A DNA stretch of 64,000 nt from Methanosarcina vacuolata Z-761 (GCF_000969905.1 NZ_CP009520.1:620001-684000); one strand, 5' to 3'; positions 1-8,854 are shown, counted from the first letter of the stretch. Made by a program: numbers and translations. The notes: generated by a model not told the origin, from the sequence alone.

Positions 1-688
1 TAAAAAGCTCGTCATCGATCCCGTCAACCAGTTCAGTGGGAAGCCAATTATCTGTCTCTGAAGAGTTGTCATATACACTTCCGTAAGGATAAGGAGTAAT
101 CCACTCAGGGAACTCCCCAGCACCTTTCTGGAGTACTGCTCGCTGGATGGCCTGCTGAGACGGTTTGTCGATAAAGAACATATCTATGTCGTCCCATCTC
201 TTGAGATCTATTTCTTTTCCTTTAACAGTAATAGTGTCTTCAGTAGTGTAAATTACAATGCAGTCTCCAAGCGAGAAGTCATTGTTTATATAATCGGGAC
301 CTTCCGAGTTATCGACTTTGAAAGTACCGTCAGAGTTTTTTATTCTGAAAGTACCATCCGGGTTTTGAACTTCAAAGTTAGACGTATTATACGGAAGAAG
401 CTGTTCTCCATTGACGTTAAGTATAATCTCTATTGCTTTGAGATCAATATCTTCTCCTCCACTGTGGACAATCTGGACAGCGTAGACGTCGTTATCAACA
501 TAATTTATATTTTCACGCAGGTCAGTATGCGGAATATGTTCCGGTTTCACAGCTCCTCCATCGGAAAATACAGTTATGGCTATTGTAGAAAAGGCTATAA
601 CGACTATGCTTATCATGAGCAGTTGCCCATATACTTCTGAAACACCCCGACAGTCCTGGCAAAGTGGCCAACGCTTTTTACCCTCCAC
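1..688 (-). CDS. type IV pilin-like secreted protein (3' end outside window)
   Basis: The frame stays open to the window edge, so the C-terminus is missing. The N-terminus has a short charged leader (MEGKKRWPLCQDCRGVSEVYG) followed by a roughly 20-residue hydrophobic stretch (QLLMISIVVIAFSTIAITVF). This is the layout of archaeal class III (pilin/archaellin) signal sequences, with a GVSE-like motif just before the hydrophobic helix as in the archaeal pilin N-terminal (DUF1628) family. The rest is hydrophilic, with a short internal duplication (NPDGTFRIKN / NSDGTFKVDN). I chose the GTG at 688 because GAAGGTGAT, a good match to the 16S anti-SD, lies 7 bases upstream; the next in-frame ATG would lose the leader. 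It is divergent from the pilin gene at 988. A role in a surface pilus is inferred from the N-terminus only. Confidence 0.7.
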   Translation of the reverse strand, partial: MEGKKRWPLCQDCRGVSEVYGQLLMISIVVIAFSTIAITVFSDGGAVKPEHIPHTDLRENINYVDNDVYAVQIVHSGGEDIDLKAIEIILNVNGEQLLPYNTSNFEVQNPDGTFRIKNSDGTFKVDNSEGPDYINNDFSLGDCIVIYTTEDTITVKGKEIDLKRWDDIDMFFIDKPSQQAIQRAVLQKGAGEFPEWITPYPYGSVYDNSSETDNWLPTELVDGIDDELF

Positions 689-987
689 GATAAAAATCAC
701 CTTCTAAAAATCTAATTATCAACTCTCTAAACTGTTTTTAATAGTTTATTAATTCGACTGTCTAAGAAAATTTATTAAACTAGAACTGCTAATAGATATC
801 TTGCTGAACTAATTGGGTGGGTGGATCCAAATAACTCTTTATTACATTCAGCAAAAGTTTAAATATTTATGAAAAGTAAAACAGTATACAGTTAAAATAA
901 ATATATATTGTCAACTCTATATTTCAGGTGTTAAAGGTATCTGGCGGGCTTTCCTGTCCGAATACGTTTAACCAGGAGGGAGAACAT
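689..987. promoter_or_regulatory. divergent promoter region between two pilin genes
   Basis: This 299-bp AT-rich gap separates two pilin-like genes read outward. A TATA-like run (AAATAAATATATATTG, about 896-911) is suitably placed for the rightward gene, giving a leader of roughly 50 bases. The Shine-Dalgarno AGGAGGG at 975-981 fixes the start at 988. No coding frame is convincing here. Promoter calls are from motif appearance only. Confidence 0.45.
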
Positions 988-1449
988 ATGGATTTCAAGA
1001 AATTGTTTAGAAAAGATGATAAAGCAGTTTCCCCAGTTATCGGTGTCATTTTGATGGTTGCAATAACCGTCATCCTCGCCGCCGCAATCGGATCTTCTGT
1101 ATTCAGTAAAGGAACTGCTGAATCTGCACCGCAGGCTAGTCTTGACATTAAGTCAGCTGGTAGCAATAATACTAATGCTTATCTAAAATTCGAACACCTT
1201 GGCGGAGAATCGATTAACTTTGAAGACAGCGCAGTAACAAAAGTTATGGCATCTGTTAATGGTACTGACGCTGTTGAGATTAAAGCTACAGATCTTGGTA
1301 CCTTCGATGTTGGTGACGTTCAGACAATCATGTTGAGTAATACTGGAGGGACGCCTATTATCAGTGATGTAAAAGGTAACACCGTCAACATCAAAATTAT
1401 CGATGCCCAGACCAATCAGCTTATCTGCGACAAGGATGTAAGGTTCTAA
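988..1449 (+). CDS. archaeal type IV pilin
   Basis: This is a 153-residue pilin. Residues 1-13 form a charged leader (MDFKKLFRKDDKA), followed by VSPVIGVILMVAITVILAAA, the textbook archaeal pilin N-terminus in which the prepilin peptidase (EppA/PibD type) would cut just before the hydrophobic helix. The helix anchors the subunit and packs in the filament core. The remainder (about residues 45-153) looks like a compact beta-rich head with Gly, Asn and Thr-rich turns, typical of the DUF1628 (archaeal Type IV pilin N-terminal) family. The frame is open further upstream, but AGGAGGG seven bases before 988 marks the start. A strong hairpin terminator follows directly, so it is probably a single-gene unit. 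Whether it makes an adhesion pilus or another surface filament cannot be read from sequence. Confidence 0.88.
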   Translation: MDFKKLFRKDDKAVSPVIGVILMVAITVILAAAIGSSVFSKGTAESAPQASLDIKSAGSNNTNAYLKFEHLGGESINFEDSAVTKVMASVNGTDAVEIKATDLGTFDVGDVQTIMLSNTGGTPIISDVKGNTVNIKIIDAQTNQLICDKDVRF

Positions 1450-1459
1450 ACACGAATTT

Positions 1460-1498
1460 AAGCACCTCAAACAGGTGCTTTTTTCTCTTTCTTTTACT
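1460..1498 (+). terminator. hairpin plus T-rich terminator after the pilin gene
   Basis: AAGCACCT and AGGTGCTT form an 8-bp perfect stem around a 5-base loop, followed by a T-rich run (TTTTCTCTTTCTTTT). It begins 10 bases after the pilin stop codon. The identical 8-bp stem is reused in the terminator of hemB at about 53.1 kb. Confidence 0.75.
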
Positions 1499-1670
1499 CA
1501 ATTTTTATATTGAACTGATTTTTCGATTTTCGTCATGATTTCTCGTAAATTCTACGTATTTTTGAGAAAAGAAACACAGTAGGTAATGCACTTATCAAAC
1601 CGAAAACAAAAGAATTCAAGGACGTATATGCTGTGAATGAAGTAGAGTATTTTGTAACCAAAAAGCAAAG

Positions 1671-1742
1671 AGCCGCCGGGGGGACTTGAACCCTCGACCT
1701 GCTGATTACGAATCAGCCGCTATACCGCTAAGCCACGACGGC
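1671..1742 (-). tRNA. tRNA-Thr (anticodon CGT)
   Basis: The cloverleaf folds on the minus strand. The acceptor stem GCCGTCG pairs with CGGCGGC (one G-U), with discriminator U. The anticodon stem is GCTGA/TCAGC around loop TTCGTAA, giving anticodon CGT, which reads ACG threonine codons. The T-loop is TTCAAGT. The T-stem GAGGG/CCCCC carries one A-C mismatch, the only irregularity. No CCA is encoded and no intron is visible. It stands alone, with no gene within about 200 bp on either side. Confidence 0.93.
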
Positions 1743-1939
1743 AAATGCATAGAAAGAATAAGCAGACCTAATATATAGATCAAGAATTTAATTATTTCGC
1801 TCGGGTGGAGCTATTTGCTTTTGCAAAGCTTTGCAACGTCTGGATAACCCTGACATTATTTAAATAACGCGGCCACTTTTTTAAGGTTTTAACTTCCATA
1901 AAATAATTTTGTCATTTCTTCAAATAATCCTATCATCCT

Positions 1940-2950
1940 TTAAACAATCCTGGCTTCTATACAGATATTATACTGGTGAGGGGCATACGATCTGACTACT
2001 CTTTTTTCCAGAACCTCTATTTTCCGGCCTGCTTTTTCCGCAGCTTCCTTTATGAGTTTTATAGAGCTTTCGAATAGGTCGTCCTCAGGAGTAATTCCGT
2101 AATAGTGGATAATTCCGCCGGGCTTTGCCAGTAGAACTGCGGAGTCCAGGAACTCAAAAGCACTATGAGGCAAATTCATAATCACATGGTCGGCAGTGCC
2201 TGCAAACTTTTTTGCTTCTTCCCGGGCGTCGCCTTCGATTGCTTCGATGTTTTTCGCAGAGTTAAGAATAATATTTTCCCTGAGATAACGCACAGCGTCC
2301 GGATTTTTGTCGATTGCCAGGACTTTTGAAGGTTTTTCGCTCTTTGCAATCAGGATGCTGTACGGGCCGACGCCTGCAAACATATCAACAATGGTGTCTC
2401 CTTCCTTAACCCGGGAAAGAATTCTTGAGCGCTCGGTCGAAAGGCGGGGAGTAAAATAAGCCCGTGAAAGGTCGACTTTGTAGCGGCAGCCGTATTCTCT
2501 GTGAATAGTTTCGGTCCTTGGCTCGCCTGCAACGACCTCAAATTCCCTTACCCGAAATTCCCCGATAACAGGCGTAAGAGGCTTGAGCACTGTTTTTATA
2601 TTTGAATGGGTTAAAAGGAGGGCATCGGCAATTCTTGAGGCTTTCTCTTTGTCAAGCTCAGGATCTTCCAGCAGGGCGATATCTCCTATAACTTCATAAG
2701 CAGGGCTGAAACCAAGAAGGTCTTCCGGAACAGGTTTCTTTTCCTGGGGCTTGAACTCGAACTCCAGAAGCTCAATTTCTTCGGGAAAACTCTCTAGCTC
2801 TCCAGGGGCAGGCACTCTGGTCAGGGGGAGATAAAGAAATGCCTCATCTGCGCTTATTTTTACGGAATTATCCAGAATTTCAAGCTCAAGGAGCCTTCTT
2901 CTTACAGGTTCTCCTTTCTTTTTAGGAACTTTTATGCACTGCCGTTTCAT
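1940..2950 (-). CDS. trm5: tRNA (guanine(37)-N1)-methyltransferase Trm5
   Basis: A class I SAM-dependent methyltransferase of the Met-10+/Trm5 family, predicted to methylate N1 of G37 next to the anticodon, which keeps the reading frame. The 336 residues fit the archaeal Trm5 length. The N-terminal third is the family-specific part. A SAM-binding motif (DMFAGVGPYSILIAK) lies near residue 190, followed by VLAIDKNPDAVRYLREN. The catalytic NPPY-type motif appears as NLPHSAFEFLDSA. The ATG at 2950 is preceded by AGGCGAG on the minus strand. It is a single gene downstream of a LysE-like exporter gene on the same strand, with about 60 bp between them. The related Taw2/Taw22 wyosine enzymes are possible alternatives, but the NLP-type motif and length favour Trm5. 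Confidence 0.82.
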   Translation of the reverse strand: MKRQCIKVPKKKGEPVRRRLLELEILDNSVKISADEAFLYLPLTRVPAPGELESFPEEIELLEFEFKPQEKKPVPEDLLGFSPAYEVIGDIALLEDPELDKEKASRIADALLLTHSNIKTVLKPLTPVIGEFRVREFEVVAGEPRTETIHREYGCRYKVDLSRAYFTPRLSTERSRILSRVKEGDTIVDMFAGVGPYSILIAKSEKPSKVLAIDKNPDAVRYLRENIILNSAKNIEAIEGDAREEAKKFAGTADHVIMNLPHSAFEFLDSAVLLAKPGGIIHYYGITPEDDLFESSIKLIKEAAEKAGRKIEVLEKRVVRSYAPHQYNICIEARIV

Positions 2951-3013
2951 GGAAACTCGCCTTTTGGAATCCTAAGGTTATCCTTTTGTTATTAAGCTAT
3001 CCATAGCCCGTGT

Positions 3014-3670
3014 TCAGGATAAATGAATCGAATGATTGTAATTAAGCATAAAGTACAACCCAAAAACTACCAGGAATACCCCGCAGGTATAGAGAATATG
3101 TCTATGCATTTTTTGGGAGAAAAGAGTTTTACCACGTCCGAATGAGCCGGATATGGCAGTAAACCATCCCATGTCTGCAGCCCAGTGCCCGAACATATAA
3201 GCCATTGCAATTATAATTCCCAGTTCATATTCCTTAAGTACGAGGGCACCGCCAGCGGTCAGCCACCAGATCCAGAAGTACGGGTTCGAAACTGAAGTAA
3301 CCAGGCCTATCAAGATAGGGTTGGAAACCAGCTTCAAGCCTGAGGAGTCCTGAGAAATCAGAGCCGAAGAATCCGTAGCTTGTGCTTCCTTTAAGGTAAA
3401 AAGTCCAAATACCAGAAGTGAAAGCCCTCCTATAAGAAAAATTATGGAAATTATACCACTGTCGACAAACGAAGCAGCCCCTAAGAGGATCAGCACATAG
3501 AGCACAGCCTCCACGAGCATATGCCCGAATACTACCTGTGGGCCTGCAAGCCAGCCTTTCTTCAGCGAAATCTCTATAGTTGCAAAAAGCATCGGGCCTG
3601 GAACGAGCGCGCCTGTAAGCCCTACAGAGAAACCTAGAAGAAGAGCTTCAAAAACTTTAATTGTTAGCAT
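3014..3670 (-). CDS. LysE/RhtB-family amino-acid exporter
   Basis: This 218-residue protein is nearly all hydrophobic, with about six predicted membrane segments. The N-terminus ALLLGFSVGLTGALVPGPMLFATIEISLK carries the conserved PGP motif of the LysE superfamily. A charged loop (residues about 100-120, KEAQATDSSALISQDSSG) separates the two halves, and the second half has SNPYFWIWW, also typical (NPK/NPY-FWxWW). The family exports amino acids or related small molecules through the cytoplasmic membrane; the substrate here is unknown. The Shine-Dalgarno upstream of 3670 is weak. Neighbouring trm5 and tfb lie on the same strand, but the gaps (about 60 and 160 bp) argue against tight coupling. 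Confidence 0.8.
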   Translation of the reverse strand: MLTIKVFEALLLGFSVGLTGALVPGPMLFATIEISLKKGWLAGPQVVFGHMLVEAVLYVLILLGAASFVDSGIISIIFLIGGLSLLVFGLFTLKEAQATDSSALISQDSSGLKLVSNPILIGLVTSVSNPYFWIWWLTAGGALVLKEYELGIIIAMAYMFGHWAADMGWFTAISGSFGRGKTLFSQKMHRHILYTCGVFLVVFGLYFMLNYNHSIHLS

Positions 3671-3833
3671 TATGGATCAAAAAATTAAAGGTATCTAAGA
3701 TCCCGTTTTGAAATAAACCTCCGCAAGCGGAAAGACCCGGATAAATGACTTAAATAAACAAAACCAGTAAAAAATAGGGCATTTCTCAAAATAAAAGAGA
3801 AAACCTGCTGGCAAAAGAAAAATAAGGAAAATT

Positions 3834-4847
3834 TTAGAGAATAATCTCTATATCCAGTTCTTCTGCAAGCTCTTTGTATCTGTTTCGGATAGTAACTTCT
3901 GTAACCCCGGCTACATCCGCAACTTCCCGCTGAGTTCTCCGCTCACCACAGAGAATGGACGCAATATAAATTGCAGCTGCAGCAACTCCTGTGGGACCCC
4001 TCCCGCTTGTGAGTTCCTTTTCGGAAGCCTGCCTCAGGATCTCAACGCTCTTGGACTGGACTTCTCCTTTAAGGTTAAGACCTGAACAGAACCTTGGGAC
4101 ATAGTCGATAGGAGATGTGGGCATTAGCTTCAATGCGAGTTCTCTGGAAATAAAGCGGTAGGTTCTTCCTATTTCTTTCCGGCTGACCCTGGACACCTCT
4201 TCTATTTCATCAAGAGTCCTTGGGACGCTGCACTGGCGGCAAGCAGCATAAAGAGCGGCTGCTGCAACACCTTCAATGCTTCTTCCACGGATAAGGTTCT
4301 TGTCCACAGCTTTTCTGTAGACAACAGCTGCGGTTTCCCGCACAGTTCTCGGAAGACCGAGAGCAGAAGCCATTCTGTCCAGTTCAGATAGTGCAAATGC
4401 AAGGTTTCTTTCAGTTGCGTTACTTACACGGATTCTACGCTGCCATTTTCTTAAACGATAGAGCTGAGCACGATTTTTGGAAGAGATTGACTTTCCATAG
4501 GAGTCGCGGTTCCTCCAGTCAATCATTGTGGAGAGCCCTTTGTCGTGGATTGTGTATGTCATGGGCGCACCCACACGGGAACGCTTCATACGTTGATCAT
4601 GATCGAAAGCTCGCCATTCTGGGCCTTCATCCACAAAATCGGCATCAATGACAAGTCCGCAGTCCCCACACACGAGTTCGGCTCGCTCATAGTCGTGGAC
4701 GAGGTTTCTGCTGCCGCATTCTGGACACACGGCCTTTTCTTTCTCAAAACTTTGCTCCTTTTGCTTCTCTTTGCGAGCTTTGATCATGGCACGTATTTTT
4801 TCTCTTTCAAGAGTGTCCGAATAGCGAACTCTTTCGACTTCTACCAT
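3834..4847 (-). CDS. tfb: transcription initiation factor TFB
   Basis: Archaeal homologue of TFIIB, 337 residues. It bridges TBP on the TATA box to RNA polymerase and sets start-site choice through its BRE contacts. The N-terminal zinc ribbon has Cys41-x2-Cys44 and Cys60-x2-Cys63 (CPEC...CGDC). The B-finger/B-reader region follows ([20 protein letters not shown]). Two cyclin-like repeats occupy about 145-235 and 240-330, the second ending in an HTH ([22 protein letters not shown]). AAGGTGATATGAT directly before the ATG at 4847 is a strong ribosome site. The first 38 residues are a lysine/glutamate-rich extension before the ribbon. gar1 lies upstream on the same strand, a pairing often seen in methanogens. 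Confidence 0.95.
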   Translation of the reverse strand: MVEVERVRYSDTLEREKIRAMIKARKEKQKEQSFEKEKAVCPECGSRNLVHDYERAELVCGDCGLVIDADFVDEGPEWRAFDHDQRMKRSRVGAPMTYTIHDKGLSTMIDWRNRDSYGKSISSKNRAQLYRLRKWQRRIRVSNATERNLAFALSELDRMASALGLPRTVRETAAVVYRKAVDKNLIRGRSIEGVAAAALYAACRQCSVPRTLDEIEEVSRVSRKEIGRTYRFISRELALKLMPTSPIDYVPRFCSGLNLKGEVQSKSVEILRQASEKELTSGRGPTGVAAAAIYIASILCGERRTQREVADVAGVTEVTIRNRYKELAEELDIEIIL

Positions 4848-5038
4848 ATCATATCACCTTACAAACTAAAACAATCATATGTGTGTATTTCCGGTATTTT
4901 TGGCTGCACCACTGAAATTACAGTAGATATCTAAAAGGCAGGATAAGAAAAATCACGGCTGTAACTAGCAAAAAATATATAATCTAGTTAATGTTTAACC
5001 ATAATATAGAATTCAAGTGCATATTCATGTCAGAGCTT

Positions 5039-5308
5039 TCACCGAATATAGACTCTTTCATTAATAAGAGCTCGAAATTCTGAATCCGAAGTTCGTTTAA
5101 AACCCTTCACTAAAAAATATGGATGACCTACAGGTCCGAAAACACTTACGATCGTACCAATCCGATTCAGGGCCTTATCTACAACGACCGAATTCAATTT
5201 AGGAAAACCATCTGAGACATTCTCGGGTTTTACCTCATCCCCTCTAATTATCAGGTTTTTAACACCTGTTCTGTGCAGCACTTTACCGAGTCGTTTCATA
5301 TCAGCCAC
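5039..5308 (-). CDS. gar1: H/ACA RNA-protein complex component Gar1
   Basis: An 89-residue Gar1-like protein with a single six-stranded barrel. The signature is the central IGTIVSVFGPVGHPYFLVK stretch, found in Gar1 proteins that bind Cbf5 in H/ACA ribonucleoprotein and help release pseudouridylated RNA. The start is GTG at 5308 (MADMKRLGKV); an ATG three codons later is the alternative. It lies about 190 bp upstream of tfb on the same strand, separated by an AT-rich gap that probably holds the tfb promoter. The length is normal for an archaeal Gar1, which lacks the eukaryotic RGG tails. Confidence 0.85.
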   Translation of the reverse strand: MADMKRLGKVLHRTGVKNLIIRGDEVKPENVSDGFPKLNSVVVDKALNRIGTIVSVFGPVGHPYFLVKGFKRTSDSEFRALINERVYIR

Positions 5309-5626
5309 GAATAGTTAATAGCTATTTTCTCCAGCTCAGGGCAAAAATCTCCTGGCTTTGAGCATGTTTTTCTGTCACCATAAATACGGCTACATATTGT
5401 AAACTGAAAAGCATATGTAGTCTATGTTCATTATATATAAAGATATCGCAAGAACTATATTATATGTTGGTTTCAACTAATTTAATATAGTAGAATATAA
5501 GAACTAGGAAAAGGAAACCACAACCTTATATATTAAATGGACATTGTTGGCAGCAATCAGACCATAATTATGGTCATTATAGTCAACTAACTCCGATTAA
5601 TGATCTCATTCTAAGGAGGAGACTCA
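5309..5626 (+). promoter_or_regulatory. ppdK promoter region
   Basis: A 318-bp AT-rich gap between divergent gar1 and ppdK. A purine-rich BRE-like stretch (AAGGAAACCA, 5511-5520) precedes TTATATATTA at 5526-5535, a good archaeal TATA box. This would place the start site near 5560 and give a leader of about 65 bases. Further TATA-like runs near 5431-5465 may serve gar1 or a second start. AAGGAGGA at 5613-5620 is the ribosome site for the TTG at 5627. Confidence 0.55.
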
Positions 5627-8272
5627 TTGTCCAAGTTCGTATATTTTTTTGGAAAGGATGTAACTGATGGCAAAGCTAGTATGAGAGACTTACTTGGAGG
5701 TAAGGGCGCAGGCCTGGCCGAAATGGCAAACCTCGGAATTCCCGTACCACCAGGTTTTACGATAACAACCGAAGTTTGTGTACTTTATCTGAAAGGTAAA
5801 AAATATTCTGACGAAGTACTCACACAGGTTGAAGAAGCGATCGATAAGCTCGAGACCTTAAACAACAAAAAGCTGGGGGATCCAGAAGATCCACTGCTTG
5901 TTTCTGTAAGGTCCGGTGCCAGGGTGTCCATGCCGGGGATGATGGATACCGTTCTTAATCTTGGGCTCACGGACAAATCTGTTTTTGGACTCGCAAATAA
6001 GGTCAATGACGAAAGGTTCGCTTACGACTGTTACCGCAGATTTATCTCCATGTTTGGAGATGTAGTTCTGGGAATTGACTTCGACAAGTTCGAGTCTCTT
6101 ATTGAGGACAAGAAAAAAGAACTTAAAGTCGAATCTGACACCGATCTCGATGCAAAAGCACTGAAAGATCTGGCTGAAAGGTTCAAGGGAGTAATTAAAC
6201 TCGAAAAAGGATTTGATTTCCCCCAGGATCCAAAAGTCCAGCTCCAGATGGCAATTGATGCTGTTTTTGATTCCTGGAACAATCCAAGGGCTATCACTTA
6301 CAGAAAGCTTAACGAAATCGATGACAGCTGGGGCACAGCGGTCAATGTACAGACCATGGTTTACGGGAACAGAGGCAATACCTCAGGCACAGGAGTTGCT
6401 TTTACAAGAAACCCGTCTACAGGAGAAAAGAAGTTCTTCGGAGAGTACCTTATCAACGCACAGGGCGAAGATGTTGTTGCAGGCATCCGAACTCCGGACT
6501 TTATTGATACTCTTGGGAATAAGATCCCTGAAGCTTACAATCAGCTTGTTGATATCTGTGGGAAGCTCGAAGACCACTTCAAAGACATGCAGGATATAGA
6601 GTTTACTATCCAGGAAGGAAAACTCTACATGCTGCAGACCAGGACTGGGAAACGTACAGCTGCCTCCGCCGTAAAGTTAGCAACTGACATGGTAGCAGAA
6701 GGGCTGATTGATAAGGAAACCGCAGTCACAAGGGTTAAAGCCGAACACATCGACCTGCTCCTTCACCCCAGAATTGACCCCAATGCAAAACTGGAAGTAA
6801 TCGCAAAGGGACTTCCTGCATCACCCGGAGCTGCTGTCGGGAAAGTTGTATTTACTGCCGAAGCAGCCGAGGAAATGGCTGAGAAAGGAGAAAAGACAAT
6901 TCTCGTCCGGACCGAAACTTCCCCTGAAGATATCGGAGGAATGGCAGCTGCCCAGGGTGTCCTTACAGTGCGCGGTGGAATGACCTCTCATGCAGCAGTC
7001 GTTGGAAGAGGCATGGGTAAGCCCTGTGTTGTAGGTTGCGGGGATATCTCCATTGATATAAAGAGCGGCCTCTTCATGGTAAATGGTCACACTATCAAGG
7101 AACATGACTATGTTACCATTGATGGAAGTACAGGCAGTGTAATCATCGGGAAAGTCGAGCTGATCGATGCTGAAATTAGTGATGATCTGAAGAAGATTCT
7201 TCTCTGGGCTGACGATATCAGGACTCTCGGAGTGAGAACAAACGCAGACAATCCGGCAGATGCAGGCCTTGCCCGTGAACTTGGGGCTGAGGGAATAGGA
7301 CTTTGCAGAACTGAACATATGTTCTTCGGGGAAGACAGGATTCCTGCAGTAAGGGAAATGATCATGGCCGAAGACGAAAAGTCCAGGAAGAAAGCCCTCA
7401 AAAAATTACTTCCTATGCAGAAGGAAGACTTCCTTGGAATCTTCCGCAGCATGGAAGGCCTGCCTGTTACTATCAGGCTGCTTGATCCACCTCTCCACGA
7501 GTTCCTTCCTGACAAGGAAGAGCTCGATGCAAAGCTCAGGGAGCTCGAAGTTTCAGGAGACTGCGGAAAGATCGATGAGGTAAAGAAGGTCATCAAGCGT
7601 GTTGTTTCCCTCAAAGAACTCAACCCTATGCTTGGCCACAGGGGATGCAGGCTCGGAATAACCTATCCGGAAATCTATGATATGCAGGTCCGTGCAATAA
7701 TGGAAGCAGCCTGTGAACTTACAAATGAGGGTATGCAGATCGTTCCTGAAATCATGATTCCGCTCGTGGGCCTTGTAAAAGAGCTTTCCATTACCAGGGA
7801 AGAAGTCTGCAAGATGGCAGAGACAGTCATGGCTGAGAAAGGCGTAAAGATCGATTACAAAGTAGGAACAATGATCGAACTGCCCAGAGCCGCAATTGTC
7901 GCAGACCAGATTGCCCAGGAAGCCGATTTCTTCTCCTTCGGGACAAACGACCTGACTCAGACAACCTTCGGGTTCAGCCGTGATGATGTGTCCAAATTCG
8001 TGCCTATCTACCAGAAAGCAGGAATTCTTGAGCACGATCCGTTTGCAGTCCTGGACCAGGAAGGCGTTGGCGAGATCATGAAAATCGGTATATCAAAAGG
8101 CCGCTCAGTCAAACCCGATCTTAAAATGGGTATCTGCGGAGAACATGGCGGAGAGCCAAGATCTATTCACTTCGCCCATGAAATAGGCCTTAACTATGTA
8201 AGCTGCTCTCCTTACAGAGTTCCGATTGCAAGGCTCGTAGCTGCACAGAGCACAATTGAGTCAAGAAAGTAA
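5627..8272 (+). CDS. ppdK: pyruvate, phosphate dikinase
   Basis: Interconverts pyruvate, ATP and phosphate with PEP, AMP and pyrophosphate, and is likely used to make PEP for gluconeogenesis from acetyl-CoA-derived pyruvate. At 881 residues it is full length. The N-terminal ATP-grasp domain begins FGKDVTDGKASMRDLLGGKGAGLAEM. The swivelling phosphohistidine domain carries GGMTSHAAVVGRGMGKPCVVG near residue 450. The C-terminal TIM barrel ends with FGTNDLTQTTFGFSRDD and the catalytic cysteine in GICGEHGGEPRS near residue 835. The presence of the ATP-grasp domain first and the GGEPRS cysteine separate it from PEP synthase. The start is TTG at 5627, set by AAGGAGGA six bases upstream. Monocistronic by context, with its own promoter and terminator. 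Confidence 0.96.
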   Translation: MSKFVYFFGKDVTDGKASMRDLLGGKGAGLAEMANLGIPVPPGFTITTEVCVLYLKGKKYSDEVLTQVEEAIDKLETLNNKKLGDPEDPLLVSVRSGARVSMPGMMDTVLNLGLTDKSVFGLANKVNDERFAYDCYRRFISMFGDVVLGIDFDKFESLIEDKKKELKVESDTDLDAKALKDLAERFKGVIKLEKGFDFPQDPKVQLQMAIDAVFDSWNNPRAITYRKLNEIDDSWGTAVNVQTMVYGNRGNTSGTGVAFTRNPSTGEKKFFGEYLINAQGEDVVAGIRTPDFIDTLGNKIPEAYNQLVDICGKLEDHFKDMQDIEFTIQEGKLYMLQTRTGKRTAASAVKLATDMVAEGLIDKETAVTRVKAEHIDLLLHPRIDPNAKLEVIAKGLPASPGAAVGKVVFTAEAAEEMAEKGEKTILVRTETSPEDIGGMAAAQGVLTVRGGMTSHAAVVGRGMGKPCVVGCGDISIDIKSGLFMVNGHTIKEHDYVTIDGSTGSVIIGKVELIDAEISDDLKKILLWADDIRTLGVRTNADNPADAGLARELGAEGIGLCRTEHMFFGEDRIPAVREMIMAEDEKSRKKALKKLLPMQKEDFLGIFRSMEGLPVTIRLLDPPLHEFLPDKEELDAKLRELEVSGDCGKIDEVKKVIKRVVSLKELNPMLGHRGCRLGITYPEIYDMQVRAIMEAACELTNEGMQIVPEIMIPLVGLVKELSITREEVCKMAETVMAEKGVKIDYKVGTMIELPRAAIVADQIAQEADFFSFGTNDLTQTTFGFSRDDVSKFVPIYQKAGILEHDPFAVLDQEGVGEIMKIGISKGRSVKPDLKMGICGEHGGEPRSIHFAHEIGLNYVSCSPYRVPIARLVAAQSTIESRK

Positions 8273-8299
8273 AAGTTTTTACTTCAATGTTAATTTAAA

Positions 8300-8338
8300 A
8301 AGAGGCAGGATTCGTCCTGTCCATATTACCCTTTTTTG
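8300..8338 (+). terminator. ppdK terminator
   Basis: GGCAGGA-TTCG-TCCTGTC forms a 7-bp stem with a UUCG tetraloop, followed about 10 bases later by CTTTTTTG. It starts about 30 bases after the ppdK stop codon. Confidence 0.6.
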
Positions 8339-8498
8339 TAAATCCTTTTTTGGAAATTTTAACTGCGTTTTCTATAATTTCTGAAAAATTCTTTACTGGC
8401 AATCCTTATTCTTAGAAATATTCCCTTAAAAAATATTATGCTGTAACCCTTGTTGAGGGTTAATGCTGTCATTTTACGTCGAGCTTCATGTAAATTCC

Positions 8499-8639
8499 TC
8501 ATCCAAAAATCATTATTGAATCGAGTCTTGCAGTACCTACTTTTGTCCAATACTTGCAAATACTACAGTACTGGATCTCGCCGTCTGAGCGCAGTTTCAG
8601 TTTAGCGTGGCATTTTGGGCATATTTTTAAATGTTTCAT
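8499..8639 (-). CDS. 46-residue zinc-ribbon protein
   Basis: A very small open frame that I translated by hand. The protein begins MKHLKICPKCHAKLK and has two CxxC knuckles (CPKC at residues 7-10, CSIC at 25-28) spaced 14 residues apart, which is a complete single zinc ribbon with almost nothing else. AAGGAG lies eight bases upstream of the ATG at 8639, a strong ribosome site that supports expression. The stop is TGA. No function can be assigned; such mini zinc ribbons usually bind nucleic acid or act as adaptor subunits. A 17-bp inverted repeat lies about 35 bp upstream (8673-8747) and a 13-bp tandem array further up. Confidence 0.65.
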   Translation of the reverse strand: MKHLKICPKCHAKLKLRSDGEIQYCSICKYWTKVGTARLDSIMIFG

Positions 8640-8672
8640 GAATAAAACTCCTTATATTTTTATTTTAGTTTT

Positions 8673-8747
8673 GAGTTCATCACAAAACTCAAAATTGTTT
8701 TTCTGAGCCTTGAATTTTGAACGATTGTCAAGTTTTGTGACGAACTC
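8673..8747. repeat. inverted repeat, 17-bp arms around 41 bp
   Basis: GAGTTCATCACAAAACT at 8673-8689 pairs with AGTTTTGTGACGAACTC at 8731-8747, with one difference (A/G). The spacing is too long for a simple terminator and the arms are too similar to be chance. It looks like the ends of a miniature or decayed insertion element, or a large cruciform in front of the zinc-ribbon gene. No target duplication is clear. Confidence 0.55.
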
Positions 8748-8790
8748 ACGCAAGTCTTTAGATATTTTTGCAGATTATTTGTTTGGATTG

Positions 8791-8854
8791 TTTTTATGGA
8801 GGTTTTTTATGGAGGTTTTTTATGGAGGTTTTTTATGGAGGTTTTTTATGGAGG
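8791..8854. repeat. 13-bp tandem repeat, five copies
   Basis: The unit TTTTTTATGGAGG is repeated five times with no mismatch (the first copy lacks one T), and degenerates at the right into TTTTCTATGAAG. It lies in the gap upstream of the zinc-ribbon gene. Each plus-strand copy carries an SD-like GGAGG but no coding frame follows. Confidence 0.9.

Noticed and set aside
8359-8559. 66-codon minus-strand frame downstream of ppdK
   Set aside because: It overlaps the better supported zinc-ribbon gene in another frame and has no ribosome site.
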